DNA of 64,000 nucleotides from Geosiphon pyriformis (taxonomy: Eukaryota; Glomeromycota; Glomeromycetes; Archaeosporales; Geosiphonaceae), in contig JAAOMT010000590.1 of the NCBI GenBank assembly GCA_016748015.1, positions 826,874 through 890,873 of the forward strand, in the 5' to 3' direction. Below, piece after piece: positions 11,092 to 22,960 of the stretch. The notes beneath the pieces were generated by a model. It did not search any database. It was not told the origin of the DNA and saw nothing but the letters and a program-made list of their open reading frames with translations. The position numbers and the translations under genes are program-made. How positions within the stretch are numbered: the stretch's first letter is position 1; the number at the start of each line of letters is the position of its first letter.

Positions 11092-13614
11092 ATGACCTAT
11101 AACATTCGCATCAAGCCATTTTACACGGGTATCCGTTATATTACCTTACTTCTGCCTATGCTACGCCCTTTAAATGGCATTCCCACTTCAAATCACCAAG
11201 AGCTCAATTCCCTTTCTGTCCAGGGTGGTGGGGAGTCACTGCCATATTTGATTAAAGAAGAGCTAATAACGGCTGAAATTGGAACTAGATTACTAGCAAT
11301 TGTAGTGCTGGTCATTCTGGGTGGTATTTTCGCTGGTGTGTAAGGCCTACTCCATTTTTTTTTAAAAAAAAATTAAAAGTCTATCATATTCACTTCAATT
11401 ATACAAAGCTATAAGTTTACAAAATACATTGCATCTCCATCAGGCCTTACAATAGGTTTAATGGGACTTGATGAAACTAATCTACAAGTACTGGTCGTGG
11501 CGGGTGAACCTGATGAAAGAAAACATGCACAAAAAGTGTTACAACTTATGCAACGTGGAAAACATTGGGTCTTGGTCACACTTCTACTTTCTAATGTAAT
11601 TGTGAACGAGACTTTACCTATCATCATGGATTCAGTTTATGGTGGTGGTTGGCTAGCTATCATGTTATCCACCGCATTGATTGTGCTATTTGGGGAGTAT
11701 GTTTCATTTTTATCTTTATCTGATGAACTAATTAAGCATAAAGATTCTGCACCTTGCTTTATTATGATATAATTAGGAATCAGTGCCTTTGTTATGAAGT
11801 GTTATAAACCATTATTCTACTATCTGTTTTAAGCGAGCATTTGATCATTAATCCTTTTTTAATTTACTGGTTTTTAGAATCATTCCTCAAGGTTTGTGAC
11901 TGTCTTCGAGTATCTACACCGAATTTATGCAAACCAATAAATCGGATCTGTTTCTACTTCGATTTCAGCGATTTGTGTCAGACATGGTCTTGGGATTGGA
12001 GCCGGTTGTTCATGGTAAATGAATCAAACTATTATTTCTGCAATATTCAATCAGTTTTCTTAATCTTAATCTTTTTTCTCAGGTTTGTCTTGTGTTTAAT
12101 GTATATAATGTATCCCATAGCTCATCCGATTGCCGATTTATTGGATTACTTTTTGGGAGAACATCATGGAACAATGTACCGAAAATCCGGTAATGTTCCG
12201 GTCGGCCAATTTCGTTTTATTCTACCGAGATGTCAAATAACCTGATGTATACATATTGAAAATAGAATTGAAAACCTTCGTATCTCTCCATAAAAATGGT
12301 GGGATCGAAAGTCTGAATGAAGATGAGGTCACAATTATTGGAGCCGTATTAGAGCTTCGCGAAAAACCAGTTTCATCTATAATGACCCCGATTGCAGATG
12401 TATATACGTTGAGCGCAGATCATATTCTTGATCAAAAAACAATAAATGAGGTTTCTTGTGTTTCTTTGTTAAACAACTTATTTTTGGACTTTACTTAAAT
12501 TCAGCGTAACTTCCCAGATCTCTACGGCAGGTTATTCACGTATTCCTATTTATGAGCGACCTCATCCAACAAACTTCATTGGAATCCTACTGGTCAAAAA
12601 ACTCATTTCCTATGATCCGGAAGATGCCTTACCAGTAAGAGATTTTGCCTTGGGCTCCCTCCCCGAGACATCACCAGATACAAGTTGTCTAGACATTTTA
12701 AATTTTTTCCAAGAAGGAAGAAGTAAACTATTTTTCATTAAAATCTTTCTAATTTATCACTCGCTTACTCTTGATGGTTCTTCCTTAGGTCATATGGTTC
12801 TTGTATCCGACGATCCTGGTGGTGAGGGAGGCGCGCTTGGTGTATTAACTCTTGAAGATGTAATTGAAGAATTGATTGGAGAGGTAATTTTAAAAAAAAG
12901 TGATAATTTGTACTTCAGTGACTCAATTTCTCGATTTTTATCCTTATATTTTTATAATAGGAAATCATTGACGAAACAGACGTATATGTTGATGGTATTT
13001 TTTCAACTTTCCATGCTTTTACTTTTATAATCACTTTTAAATGCAAAAATTTACTCATTTTGTGAATACACTTAGTTCATAATAAAGTTAAAGTTGTCCG
13101 AAGACCTCCACGTCACATTAGACCGAGACCTTACCCTATGTTTACTAAGCATCGCACAAGTTCTCACCTTGTGGGTCACCCCAATCACACTTTAGTGCAG
13201 CGTACCTCCAACGATGGATTAGGAAAACAGAATTTAACGATTCACAGCGACAACGAATCAACTGATAGTTTGAACTATCTAAAGCCTTCTGAAACCAAAG
13301 ATGACAGAAGAGCAAAGTCTGCCAAACTGTTCATAAAGCTCTCACCTTCCAATGAAGGTTACGATAAAAAGAATGGAAGAAGCGAAGACACTTCACAAGT
13401 GGCAGATACATCAATGTTGAATAAAAACTATGGTTCAACTGAAGAGAGTAAAAGCATAGTTAACCCAACGAGTACTATTCGACATTCCAAGAACCTTGAC
13501 ATGAATGAATCTAAAAAGCACAAAGGCAAAAGGCTACCAGATCATGAGGACAATTATCAAAGGGGAGCTGTTGCAAAAAAAATGGAAGAGGAGCTATTGC
13601 TGAAAAAATCTTAG
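11092..13614 (+). CDS. CNNM/MAM3-type membrane protein (DUF21 plus CBS pair)
   Basis: Ten exons were inferred (11092-11335, 11444-11696, 11878-11891, 11969-12014, 12083-12189, 12266-12450, 12518-12722, 12789-12883, 12961-12994, 13076-13614), 573 residues, frame closed. The N-terminal half is the DUF21/CNNM transmembrane domain: [20 protein letters not shown], then LMGLD, a [11 protein letters not shown] motif and a VLFGEIIPQA motif. The CBS-pair module follows ([19 protein letters not shown] to [20 protein letters not shown]). The tail is long, polar and probably disordered. Yeast Mam3 and animal CNNM proteins act in vacuolar or plasma-membrane metal (Mg, Mn) homeostasis; here that role is inference. 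Exon 3 is only 14 nt and encodes the core of the conserved EIIPQ motif. The start is the first in-frame ATG; an upstream exon cannot be excluded. No broken residues seen. Confidence 0.9.
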
Positions 13615-13799
13615 ACTTTCTCTGAATATTCAAAGCCAATATTGACTGATAAATTGGAGTTTATTTCAGGCATCAATAATTTATTTATACCCACTATTTT
13701 ATTATCTCTATTTCGGTATTTTCTCAAGTAGGCTAATATATTTCAGGAATTTTACTAATGGTTATTTCGATAAATAAATAAATTTGGTTGAACAATCAT

Positions 13800-14554
13800 C
13801 TACTTGATTGTAATGCGCTGGGGTTGGAAATCCGCTTGGCGAGGGATTGTTAAAACTAGAATACCATCTTGGTATTGGGCATCGATAGAATCAGTTTTAT
13901 AACCGGGTGGGATGGTAACACTTCTTTGAAATTTTCCGGTCCTGCGTTCTTTGCGAACTATATTATGTCCAGAGAGATGCTTATGTTGTGAATATTCTCC
14001 ACTAATTACCAATTCATTTCCATGGACCTCGAGCTAAATCGAAAGAAGTTGATATCACAATTGACTCATTAAAAAATCCTTTTAAATGTAATAAAAACTC
14101 AATTAAGCGATCATACTTGGACATTTTCTTTTGGAATACCAGCAAGTTCGACGTGTGCAATCCATTCTCCCTCGGCTTCGTAACTATTGGTATCATACCC
14201 AAAAGTTAAGATTATTTGCCAAAAAAATGTCACACATTACACCAAAGGAAACTTACATATCAATGGGAGGGTTGTTGCTGACGCTACTACCACCAAAAGT
14301 TGAACTAATAAGGTTTGTTCCAAACCCTCGAGAACCTGAACCGGACCCTCCTAATTGAGAGCGGAAATCGGATGCTAAATCATTAAACTATGAAATCATG
14401 GTGAATTCTATTAATTGATTAAACTAAAAACCCAAAGAATGTTGATTACTCGATTTTTAATAGTTAAAAATTTTACCAGGCCACGAAATTGTCGCTCATA
14501 TTTACTAATGATTGGATGATCTCCATCTTCATTGGTATTAGTTTTTGAAGACAT
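13800..14554 (-). CDS. Small heat-shock protein, HSP20/alpha-crystallin family
   Basis: ATP-independent chaperone that holds unfolding proteins. Exons 14554-14477, 14387-14257, 14183-14117 and 14033-13800 give 169 residues, typical length for the family. The N-terminal arm is polar, then Gly/Ser-rich (residues ~35-70). The alpha-crystallin domain runs from EGEWIAHVELAGIPKENVQ to GILVLTIPRQ, with the conserved DGIL-x-LTIP strand near the C-terminus and a basic-aromatic stretch (ERRTGKFQRSVTIP). The tail PQRITIK carries an I-x-I-type motif used for oligomer contacts. Three introns is more than usual for heat-shock genes. Convergent with the MAM3-like gene, 185 bp apart. Confidence 0.93.
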
Positions 14555-14599
14555 AATGGGTTTTTTTCAAATAATGATGACTTTGAAAATGAGAATGAT

Positions 14600-14720
14600 G
14601 GGGTTGTGTTCATGACCTCTATTTATTACATTTAGATAGCATTCAAGAGAGCGTGTGAATAAACTGTTTGACATGAGGGGTAAAAATGTTGTTTGACGTC
14701 ATTATTTGACGTATTTCTGA
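14600..14720 (-). promoter_or_regulatory. Candidate HSP20 promoter elements
   Basis: Upstream of the ATG on the minus strand are a TATA-like taataaatag (about 14619-14628 complement), an AGGGG stress-response-like word (14676-14680), a full CRE palindrome TGACGTCA (14694-14701) and a half-site TGACGT (14707-14712). I looked for nGAAnnTTCnnGAAn heat-shock elements and saw no convincing one. Function is inferred from motif only. Confidence 0.3.
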
Positions 14721-14799
14721 CCAGAAAATGTGCTTTTTGACTTTATGGCATGTTAGGCATAATTCGTGGGGGTATGGGGTTTGATCGTTTTAACTCATA

Positions 14800-16160
14800 T
14801 GCATGCGTGTGGGATTATTGAGCGAACAAAGTTTTGTATGATGTAATAATCTAATTTAGTTATCTGTGAAGGAAAAAAGAAATACCATCGGGGTTGAGGG
14901 TTTGTTCATCCTCATATTTTTCTTAGCATTAATTTAAGCATATATTTTAATTTAAGAAACGGCCTGAATTAATTAAAAAATTAAATTAAAATAAATATTT
15001 AAATTATAAACTAATATTTTAACTTTTTAAATTTTTATCAGGTTTTTCTTTATACATTTTATTATTATTATTATTATTATTATTTCAAAATACAAAAAAT
15101 TTGAAAAATAATTACAATAAAAGTTAATAATTTATAAAATAATTTATATATATTATTTAAAACAATTAATTTAGGATTTTAATATATAGAAAACCTTTTT
15201 TTTCTTATTTTTATAATTACAACCAAAGCAAAAAGTAAAATAATTACAACTTTTATTTTAGTATTGTTTTTTCTAGTTTTAATACTTAAGAAACTTTTTT
15301 TAAACTAAATAATACTTTTTTGAATTTTTTTTTTAATAAAACAATTCATATTTTTATACAAAATTTTAATTAATTAGTTTATTAAATCATTTAATTTAAG
15401 AATTAAAATACTTTTTTTTCTGTTTTTTAATAATAATATTTTTAATAATTTTTAAAAAACTATTATAATTTGTCAAAATTTTCTAAATAAATAATTTTTA
15501 TTTTAATATTTAATAAAACTATTAAGTTTTTTTATATAAAGTTTATATTTTAAGTTTTTTTAAATATTATTGTTTATTTTATTTTTTTTAGTGTTTGTTT
15601 CTAATATTATTATTATTATTATTATTATAATATTATATAATGTCTTTTTAAGTTTTTTTCTAATAAATTAAAAATGTTTTAAGTATTTTTAATATAATTG
15701 TAAATATTAAGCTAAGATTTATTGATTTATTATAATATATTATTATTATAAATAGTTTTTTTAAATAAATATTCGTAAATTTATATTTTTTAATAGAGTT
15801 TTTTGTATAAAAAATATAAATTTAATTATATAGTTGCTTTTAATTTTATATTTAACTTTTTTTGCTTTTTTAACATATTTATTTTAGTATTTTTTATCTC
15901 TTTAATAAGCTATTAAAATTTAATAAATTAATTTTATGCTGTTTTTTATTAAATATTTATAATAATATATTTTTAATGTTATTTTTTTTGAATAAATTAA
16001 TTTAAAAATAATTTAAACCAAAAAAAAATTAGAAATTAAAGTAAAAAACCTACAACTAATATTTTTTCTGTAGTATTTAATAAAATTTTAACAAAAAAAA
16101 TTCTTTCTGTTGTAAAATCTACTAAACAAAATATCTTAAAAACTTTTTTCTTAAATAATA
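14800..16160. other. AT-rich repeat desert
   Basis: No gene. Contains (ATT)n tracts at about 15061-15082 and 15611-15630 and many short T or A runs. Confidence 0.5.
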
Positions 16161-16164
16161 ATAG

Positions 16165-17370
16165 TAAAAAACTGTCTTTAATAACTATTAAAACATTTTT
16201 TTTATCTTTGATTGGTTTATTATCTGTTAAAATTTTTTTAAAAAAACATACTTGAGTTAATTCTAGTATTGTTTCTATTTTTTTTAAGAACCCAAAAATT
16301 TTTAATAGCAGACTAGTTAATAAACTGGTTTTTTTTCTATGTTTTTTATACTTAGTAGTACTAATACCATCTTTTTTAAAAAAATAGTCAAAAAAACCAA
16401 AAAACCAAAAAAATAAAAATAGTTACTTGTTTTTGTTATTATTATATTAAATTTTTTTATAATTTTTAATAAGATTTCTGTTAAGTTACCTGTTCTTAAA
16501 AACTGAACTAACTAAATAAAAATTGAATTAACTTGTTTGCTAGTTTTTAGTACTATTACTAATAGTGCTTGAAAAACTATTACTAATTATTAAAAATTTG
16601 CTAAGTAAGTGGTTTTTATTTTGGTGTTTAGTATAACTTTTAAGATTAAATTGGCTTATATTAAGACTGTTTTTCAGTCTGTGCATAATTTTTTGAATGT
16701 AAAATTAAAATTAAAAAACAATATAAAGCTTTTTTATATAGTATTTGCTTTTTAAAAGTTTTTAAAAACTGCTTTTTTAATTGAGTTTACAAGTTTTGTT
16801 TATTTAACTATTTTTAAAATTGTTAAGTTTTTGGTGGTTTTTAAGACTAATTTTTTTTATTGTGTTTGAACAATTTATTAAAAAACATTTTGTTTTAAGC
16901 AGTGTTTTTAGCCTTAAAATTAATAAAGTTTTGGTATATATAAATGTTTTTAGTAAAACTATTAATAAATTAAAGTGAAAAATAATCATATTAAAAGCTA
17001 AATATGATTATAAAAATATTAACATAGTTGATCTTTATATAAGCTTGTTTTCTGTTAATAATAATATATTTTCTAATTTGTTTTTATTTTAAAAACATAA
17101 ATCTGTTAATTTTAAGATTGATATTTTAATAATAGCTAAATAGTTAATTAGTTTAATTTATAATAATATTATATTGTTTAAAATTGTTTAAAAAATGTTT
17201 TTTTAGATAAGTTTTCTTTTAAAATATTAATATAGTATAGTTTAAATTGGTTTAAATAGCTAATTACATATAAAAAACATGTAAATTATATTTAGTATTA
17301 AGATATTTAGTTTGTTTCTAATTTCTAGATATAATTGAACTATATTTATTAAATATATAATAATAAAAAT
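16165..17370 (+). repeat. Decayed retroelement remnant B (homologous to remnant A)
   Basis: From about 16840 a degraded frame reads VLSSVFSLKINKVLVYINVF, NNNIFSNLFLF, then KHKSVNFK and LIYNNIILFKIV. These parallel remnant A at window start in the same order and spacing. The end (about 17265-17350: acatataaaaaacatgta, tatttagt, ctagatataa, tattaaat) again matches the LINE 3' tail. Multiple in-frame stops; no longer coding. The 5' limit is uncertain. Confidence 0.55.
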
Positions 17371-18010
17371 TTTTTTGATTATCTAATTGTTAAAAATATT
17401 TTTTGTTAATTAATATATTTGTATATTTTTTTTTAATAACAAAAAATATTTTGGTATTTATATTTATTTTTTAATTATTTTTAATATTTTTAGTATTTTT
17501 TTAATAATTTTGAAATTTTTGTTATTATATTATTTATTTATAATATTAATATTTAATTAACTAATTTAATATTAATATTTTTGTTATTTTTTATTTAAGT
17601 AACAATATATATACTATCATAAAAAATAAAATTAAGTTTAATAAAAATTTAATTAAAAATAATTATACAAATATGTTAAAAATAAACAAATTTTGTTAAA
17701 TATTTTTGGTTTAAAAAATAAATATTTATTTATTAATTTAAGTTTAAATAATTAATTACATGTAAAAAATACATAAACCAAGCCTATAATTTAATCTTTA
17801 AGAGTAAAAACATGTTGGGTTTTTAATAAAATTATATTTAATTAAAACATTAAGATTTTATATTTAATTTAACAAATTTAAAATTATTTAATTATATTTT
17901 AAATAGCAAATTTTTTTTAATAATATAAGTTTTTGGCTAAATTATATTACCAATTTATTTTAATAAAAATAATTGGTTATTTAATTTAATTTGCACATAT
18001 TTTTATAAAA
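17371..18010. other. AT-rich spacer with a further tail fragment
   Basis: No gene. The stretch 17755-17800 (attacatgtaaaaaatacat) looks like another isolated piece of the LINE-type 3' tail. Confidence 0.35.
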
Positions 18011-18138
18011 CTTAAAAATTAAAGGCTAGAGTATTAGTCAGAGTTGTTACACAATTACATACCTGAATTTGATCAGATTGATCTGCGGCAAGAATACACG
18101 ACATTCGTTTTTTCCTTTGCCTCGATACGATTGATCTA

Positions 18139-18906
18139 ATGGCTTCTAACCTTCCCCGTCTTTTCCTGCGCTCAATCTCGCTTTCGGTATGTTAGGAACT
18201 CGCTTAATGTACGCGATCAACTATGGAAATGGAAAAGTTGCAAAATTTGGCGTCTTTCGTCAGTCGTATGACTTTTCAGGTGACTGGTTTTTTCTGAACA
18301 TTGGTCATCGTAGGTACCACCTCTACGTCAGGCTTCCCTTTTGATTCGTACACTACCAAAGACTTCTCGAAGCCTTATTACCACAGGTCCAGTTGCCAAA
18401 GGTATATTTGCTCTTTGATCGTTACACTTTAACAAGAGCCAATTGATCTAATTCCCATTTCAATTGTTTGAATTTGAGATCTCATTCAGGGCTTATACTT
18501 AAAAGAAATCAAAGCCTACAACCCACCACCATTAGTATGCTGCTTAACTGTGTTGATATTAAATATGAAATTAAATCTTTATACTTTGGTTTACTTGATT
18601 TATCTTTACTTTGACAGAAACAAAATGCAACAGAGGAAGTGAAACAGCTTTCCGTCCCGCCTTTACCTCAGGTTCTCGATAGCTATTACGAAAATTTTGT
18701 TTTGCTCAATACAGTTAGATTGATTTTTTTTTCATTTACAGCCTCCTACATTTGACGAAGACATCTCTGCAGATTTGGCATCATATGATGTTGATGATCT
18801 TGAGCAAGAAGAAAAGGGCCAAATCCTTATAGAATCAGTTTTTGAACAAGAGCTTTTCGGAAACTTGTTGAATGAGGATGAACCATCTGCTGAGAGCGAG
18901 CATTAG
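18139..18906 (+). CDS. ATP14: Mitochondrial F1Fo ATP synthase subunit h
   Basis: Peripheral-stalk subunit of fungal mitochondrial ATP synthase. Exons 18139-18186, 18314-18401, 18479-18534, 18618-18671 and 18742-18906 give 136 residues, frame closed. Residues 1 to about 43 form a classic mitochondrial presequence (MASNLPRLFLRSISLS, then Arg/Ser/Leu-rich, no acidic residues). The mature N-terminus DLIQGLYLKEIKAYNPPPL matches the family motif VIQDLYL-x-E-LK. The C-terminal half is very acidic with LASYD, as in Atp14. The acceptor of exon 3 was chosen (tttgag/at) because the nearer CAG would break the frame and lose the DLIQ motif. The gene stands alone in about 6 kb of repeat desert, with normal GC. 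Confidence 0.85.
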
Positions 18907-20635
18907 GCCTTTTCTTGAAAGGATCCCTTTTTATCTTTTTTGATATCATTCATCAGAATAAAAATAAAGCAAATTTCTCTTTAAGATAGCTTTTGGTTTT
19001 AGCAGTATTTTCAAGCCGGAACGTCTATTGGAGAAATAAAAATAGAAAATACTTATAATTGCATTAAGAAGCAAGTGTTTTTTATTTGTAATTAATATTT
19101 GGATTGTTAAGTAAATTATTTCCATTAACAATTTTTTTTTCATTGAAATGAATAATATTTTATTACATATTTTATATTAATTATTATATAATTATAATTG
19201 ATTTTTATTTTATTAATAATTTAATTTATAATAGTTTAGAGTGTATTTAAAAATTTATAATTAAATAATACAAGATTTTAAACTATATAACAATAAAACT
19301 TTTTTTTTTCGTATTTTTATGATTACAACTAAAACAAAGAGTAAAAAAGTTACAACTTTTTTATTTTCTGAAGCAATTAGTAGTATTTTTATCAATAAAG
19401 CATTTACAGCTATAAAAATTGCTTAATAATATTTTGTAAAAGCATCTTTTTAAATAAAATAGTGGTTAACCAGTTTTTTGCTGGTTTAAAACCACTTTTT
19501 TATCTTTAATTAAGAGTTTTTTTTCTTTTAAAGTTCTATTTAAGAAGATTACTTAAAATAGTTCTTATATAATTTCTGTTTTGGGCAAAAGCTTTAAAGT
19601 ATTTAATAAGAAACCAATATTGATTTTTTTTATTCTTTTTTTATTACTGTTTAAATAATTAAAAAAGTTTAGATTAATCAAAAAATAATCGTTTTTAATC
19701 TTTGTTCTATTCAATAGCAACTTTTTTAAAGTGTTAAAAGATTTTTTTAGTATTAATTCTAGTATTTTAAAATTAGTTTTTTTTTTGTAAAAAAATAAAG
19801 CTTTGATTTTTTTATTATTTTTTTTATTAATTCTGTATTATTTGTATTATTTATAATATTTAATTTTATTATGACTAAAAATGAAAAAAAACTTCTTATT
19901 TTGAATAATAACAATAGAAACATATTAGCTAATTTTAATTTAAATTAGTTTTTAGTTGTATTATTTAATATATTGGTTTTTAACTAATTTTTATTGATTT
20001 TAAAAACAAAACAAGTTATATTTTCACATATAAATTTAATTAATTAATTTATTGAATTATTTGATTTTAAAAATTGTGTTAATTAAATAAAAATCAAGTT
20101 TAATTTTTTTTTGTTTTTTAATAATATTATTACTAATAATATTTAAAAAATAATTATTAATTATTAAAAAATTATTAAGATTAAATTAATTTATATTAAG
20201 ACTATATTTTAGTTTTTACATGTTAAATTTAATTATAAAAAGCAATATTAAATACTTTTATATAAAATTTACATTTTTAAATTTTTTTAAATACTATTAT
20301 ATAAATTAAATATATTAATTTTTTTACTTTTTTTATTTAATTTTATTGTTGCTTTCTATAAAATTTTTTTGGATACTATTTTAAATAATATTAAAAAATT
20401 TTAATAAAATTATTTTTGTTAAGTTAAAATTTGTTAATTTGTAATAATATACTATTATTAATATTAAAATTTTTTTCTTAATTAATTAAAAAATAATAAT
20501 AATATTTTTAAAATTAAATTAATTAATTTTTTTTTGATTATATAGTCTTTGAAATTAATAAATTGGTTTTTTAAATTTGTAATTATATTTGTTTTGTTTC
20601 TTATTTTTTAATTTTGTTTAATAACTAAGATAAAT
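18907..20635. other. AT-rich repeat desert
   Basis: Normal-GC 3' flank to about 19040, then decayed AT-rich sequence. No gene recognised; possible old repeat copies without readable motifs. Confidence 0.5.
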
Positions 20636-20639
20636 AATT

Positions 20640-21045
20640 ATTATATTTAATTTTTATAAAAACTTAAAAAAACTAATACTTTAAGAAAGTGTAAAATTTG
20701 GTAAAAAACTTTTAATTATTAATACTGTTTTAAATATTAAAATTCTAATTATTTAATTGTTAATTAGAAAATATATATTTTTTTTTTATTGGTTTTTTTT
20801 ATTAATGTTTTTTTAACTGTTTTTATTATTACTATTATTATAATTTTTTTGGTTAATCTTAAATTAATCTCTTTAAAATTTGAGTTGGTTGTATTAATTT
20901 TATTAATTAAATTTATTGTTAAACTTATTAATATTTTAGTTGCTTTAATTACTTAAATAAATAATTTTTTTTTAAGATTTAAATTTAATAAAAAAATTTT
21001 TAAATAAATGATTTTTATTTTAGTGTTTTTTTATTTTATTTTATT
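20640..21045 (+). repeat. Decayed retroelement remnant D
   Basis: Aligns by eye with 4140-4470: a shared run of the type aatattaaaattctaattatt, then a degraded frame LLIKFIVKLINILVALIT parallel to LIELIIKPISFLV in remnant A. It abuts the 3' end of the minus-strand LINE fragment that follows. Confidence 0.4.
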
Positions 21046-21049
21046 TTAT

Positions 21050-22640
21050 TTAACAAGTGAGATCCAAATACTGTCTAATACAATACATCAAATAATTGAT
21101 CTAAACTAGGTGTGAATCATGTATTTTCTACATATGACCAGTCACTCAAACCAATTAAAACAACATTAAGCACTTATATAAACAGAAACAGAGTTCTCAA
21201 TACTTAAAAAAAACAAATAAGACTTCTAAAACCCAAAACCAACACCAAATGTCTTGTCAATATCTAGCAATTTAACTATATCAGTAGAAAACAATAAAGA
21301 TAGTCCAGAAATTAATCTTAGAACTGAACTATCACATAGTATTAGCCCATTTTTTTCTATAAAAACATGATATTTAGCATAAACCAATCAAACCTCCTTT
21401 TTAAAAGCAAGACAGAAATCATGTACAAAGTTCACAATCTTCTGACCCACAATTTTAGAATCTTTAAAAACAGATGCAGCCTCTTAAAGCCAATCTTTAA
21501 AGACAAAGCCCTTGCAAAAAGCTGTGTATATTGCAACATTTAAAACACAAAAAGACAACAATTGAAACACACATAAAAAGAAAAGAGAAAAACCAGAAAG
21601 TGCATACTAAACAGCTATATGAGCATCTAACAAATAACAATAAACAGAATTATTGATCCCACAAAAAAAAACATGATCAGAAATCTCAACATTACCACAA
21701 TATAAACATAATACACTAAGGTAATACTTGTCATATAGGCACTTCTGCATAGCAACTAGCAATCAACAATACAAAGCTTTTATAAAGTATATACAAGTAC
21801 CAGCAGTAAATCTACTAGTAAAACCAGCAGCTATATATAAGTTGAGATGCCAAACCAAAGATAAGCTAAGCCAATTAACATCCAAAAGCAAACTATCATC
21901 CAAAACACCAGGCCCAAAACCAATCTCCTAGTATGTACAATGAATAGACTAAAAGATTCTACAAACAAAATATCTAGAATTACCAAAAATGATATTACCT
22001 TCAACCAAAATACAATATTCTTTTAAATTGAGAGAAAGACACCAGAAAGAAAAAAAAGCAGTATTGGTAAATATGTCAGTATATTCATTACCCAAGATAT
22101 TCAAATGATCTTTAACTTTGTACCAACTAATATTTAAATTTTTTTTCTTAATAATGTTTACAATATACTGACATTTGACCCAGTACTAATTCCAAAAATT
22201 CAGACATATCAGACTCAATTTCAATTTGCACATATCCAAGACAACTTGATTGTCTGTAAAAAAGTAAACTGAGCTAAAAGAGAGAATACATTTAAGAGCC
22301 AATATAATAATCTGCAGCTCTACTAAAATAGAAGATAACAGATCAGAGACCTTAACCTCCAAACCCATATTTAGATTTTCAAAAAAAACTGCCACATCAG
22401 TCTTTATATTGGAACACTTCAAGTTCTTCAAAGATTCATCCATGTAGACAGAAAAGCTGTCAGCTGAAACATCTAACAAATAATCACAAACATGTTTGAA
22501 CTTACAAAACTCCAGAATACTTAAAAGTTCAAAACCACCCAAAAAAAAAAAATTGGCAGAAGAAAAAGCTAAACTATTAAGGAAATCAACAAAAAGTCTA
22601 AACTAATCAAAAATGTGTTTAATATTATTACAAAAATTAA
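21050..22640 (-). pseudogene. Old 3' fragment of the same LINE family (RNase H domain to tail)
   Basis: On the minus strand this reads as the C-terminal third of LINE ORF2. The RNase H start is VYMDESLKNL (where the young copy has VFTDGSLRNV), then LVELQIIILALKCILSFSSV (parallel to MAELQAVTLALECVLSLSTV), the zinc-finger block CLYCGNVEISDHVFFC, and the same 3' tail. Many stops and missense changes are present, nearly all making the sequence more AT-rich. It is useful as an internal outgroup: it keeps TGG where the young copy has TAG at 25152. Truncated at its 5' side, as is typical of LINE insertions. Confidence 0.85.
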
Positions 22641-22689
22641 AATAGCTTATATTATAAATTTGCTATTGTTATTTTAAGTTTAAAAAAAC

Positions 22690-22960
22690 TTTTAATAATA
22701 ATATTATTAAAATTAATGATTTATAAAAAAATTATATTTAATAAAAACTTTTTGAATATTAGTATTATTATAAATATTAAAATTTAAATTATTTAATTTT
22801 TAATTATAAACTTGTTTTTTTTTAATTTGTTAAGATATTTTTAAGTTTTTTATTATACTTAAAATTTTTGTAAATTATATTATTAATTTAATATTTTATA
22901 TTAAATTTACTATTGTTATTGAAGATTTTTTTATCTTTTTTTTAATATTGTTAATGTTGT
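22690..22960 (+). repeat. Decayed repeat related to remnants C and D
   Basis: The stretch gtattattataaatattaa followed by atttaaattatttaattttt (about 22762-22805) recurs near 4170 and 20725. No readable protein remains. Confidence 0.35.

Noticed and set aside
14731-14744. Heat-shock element at ttctgaccagaa upstream of HSP20
   Set aside because: Spacing between TTC and GAA does not match the 5-bp modular HSE pattern.
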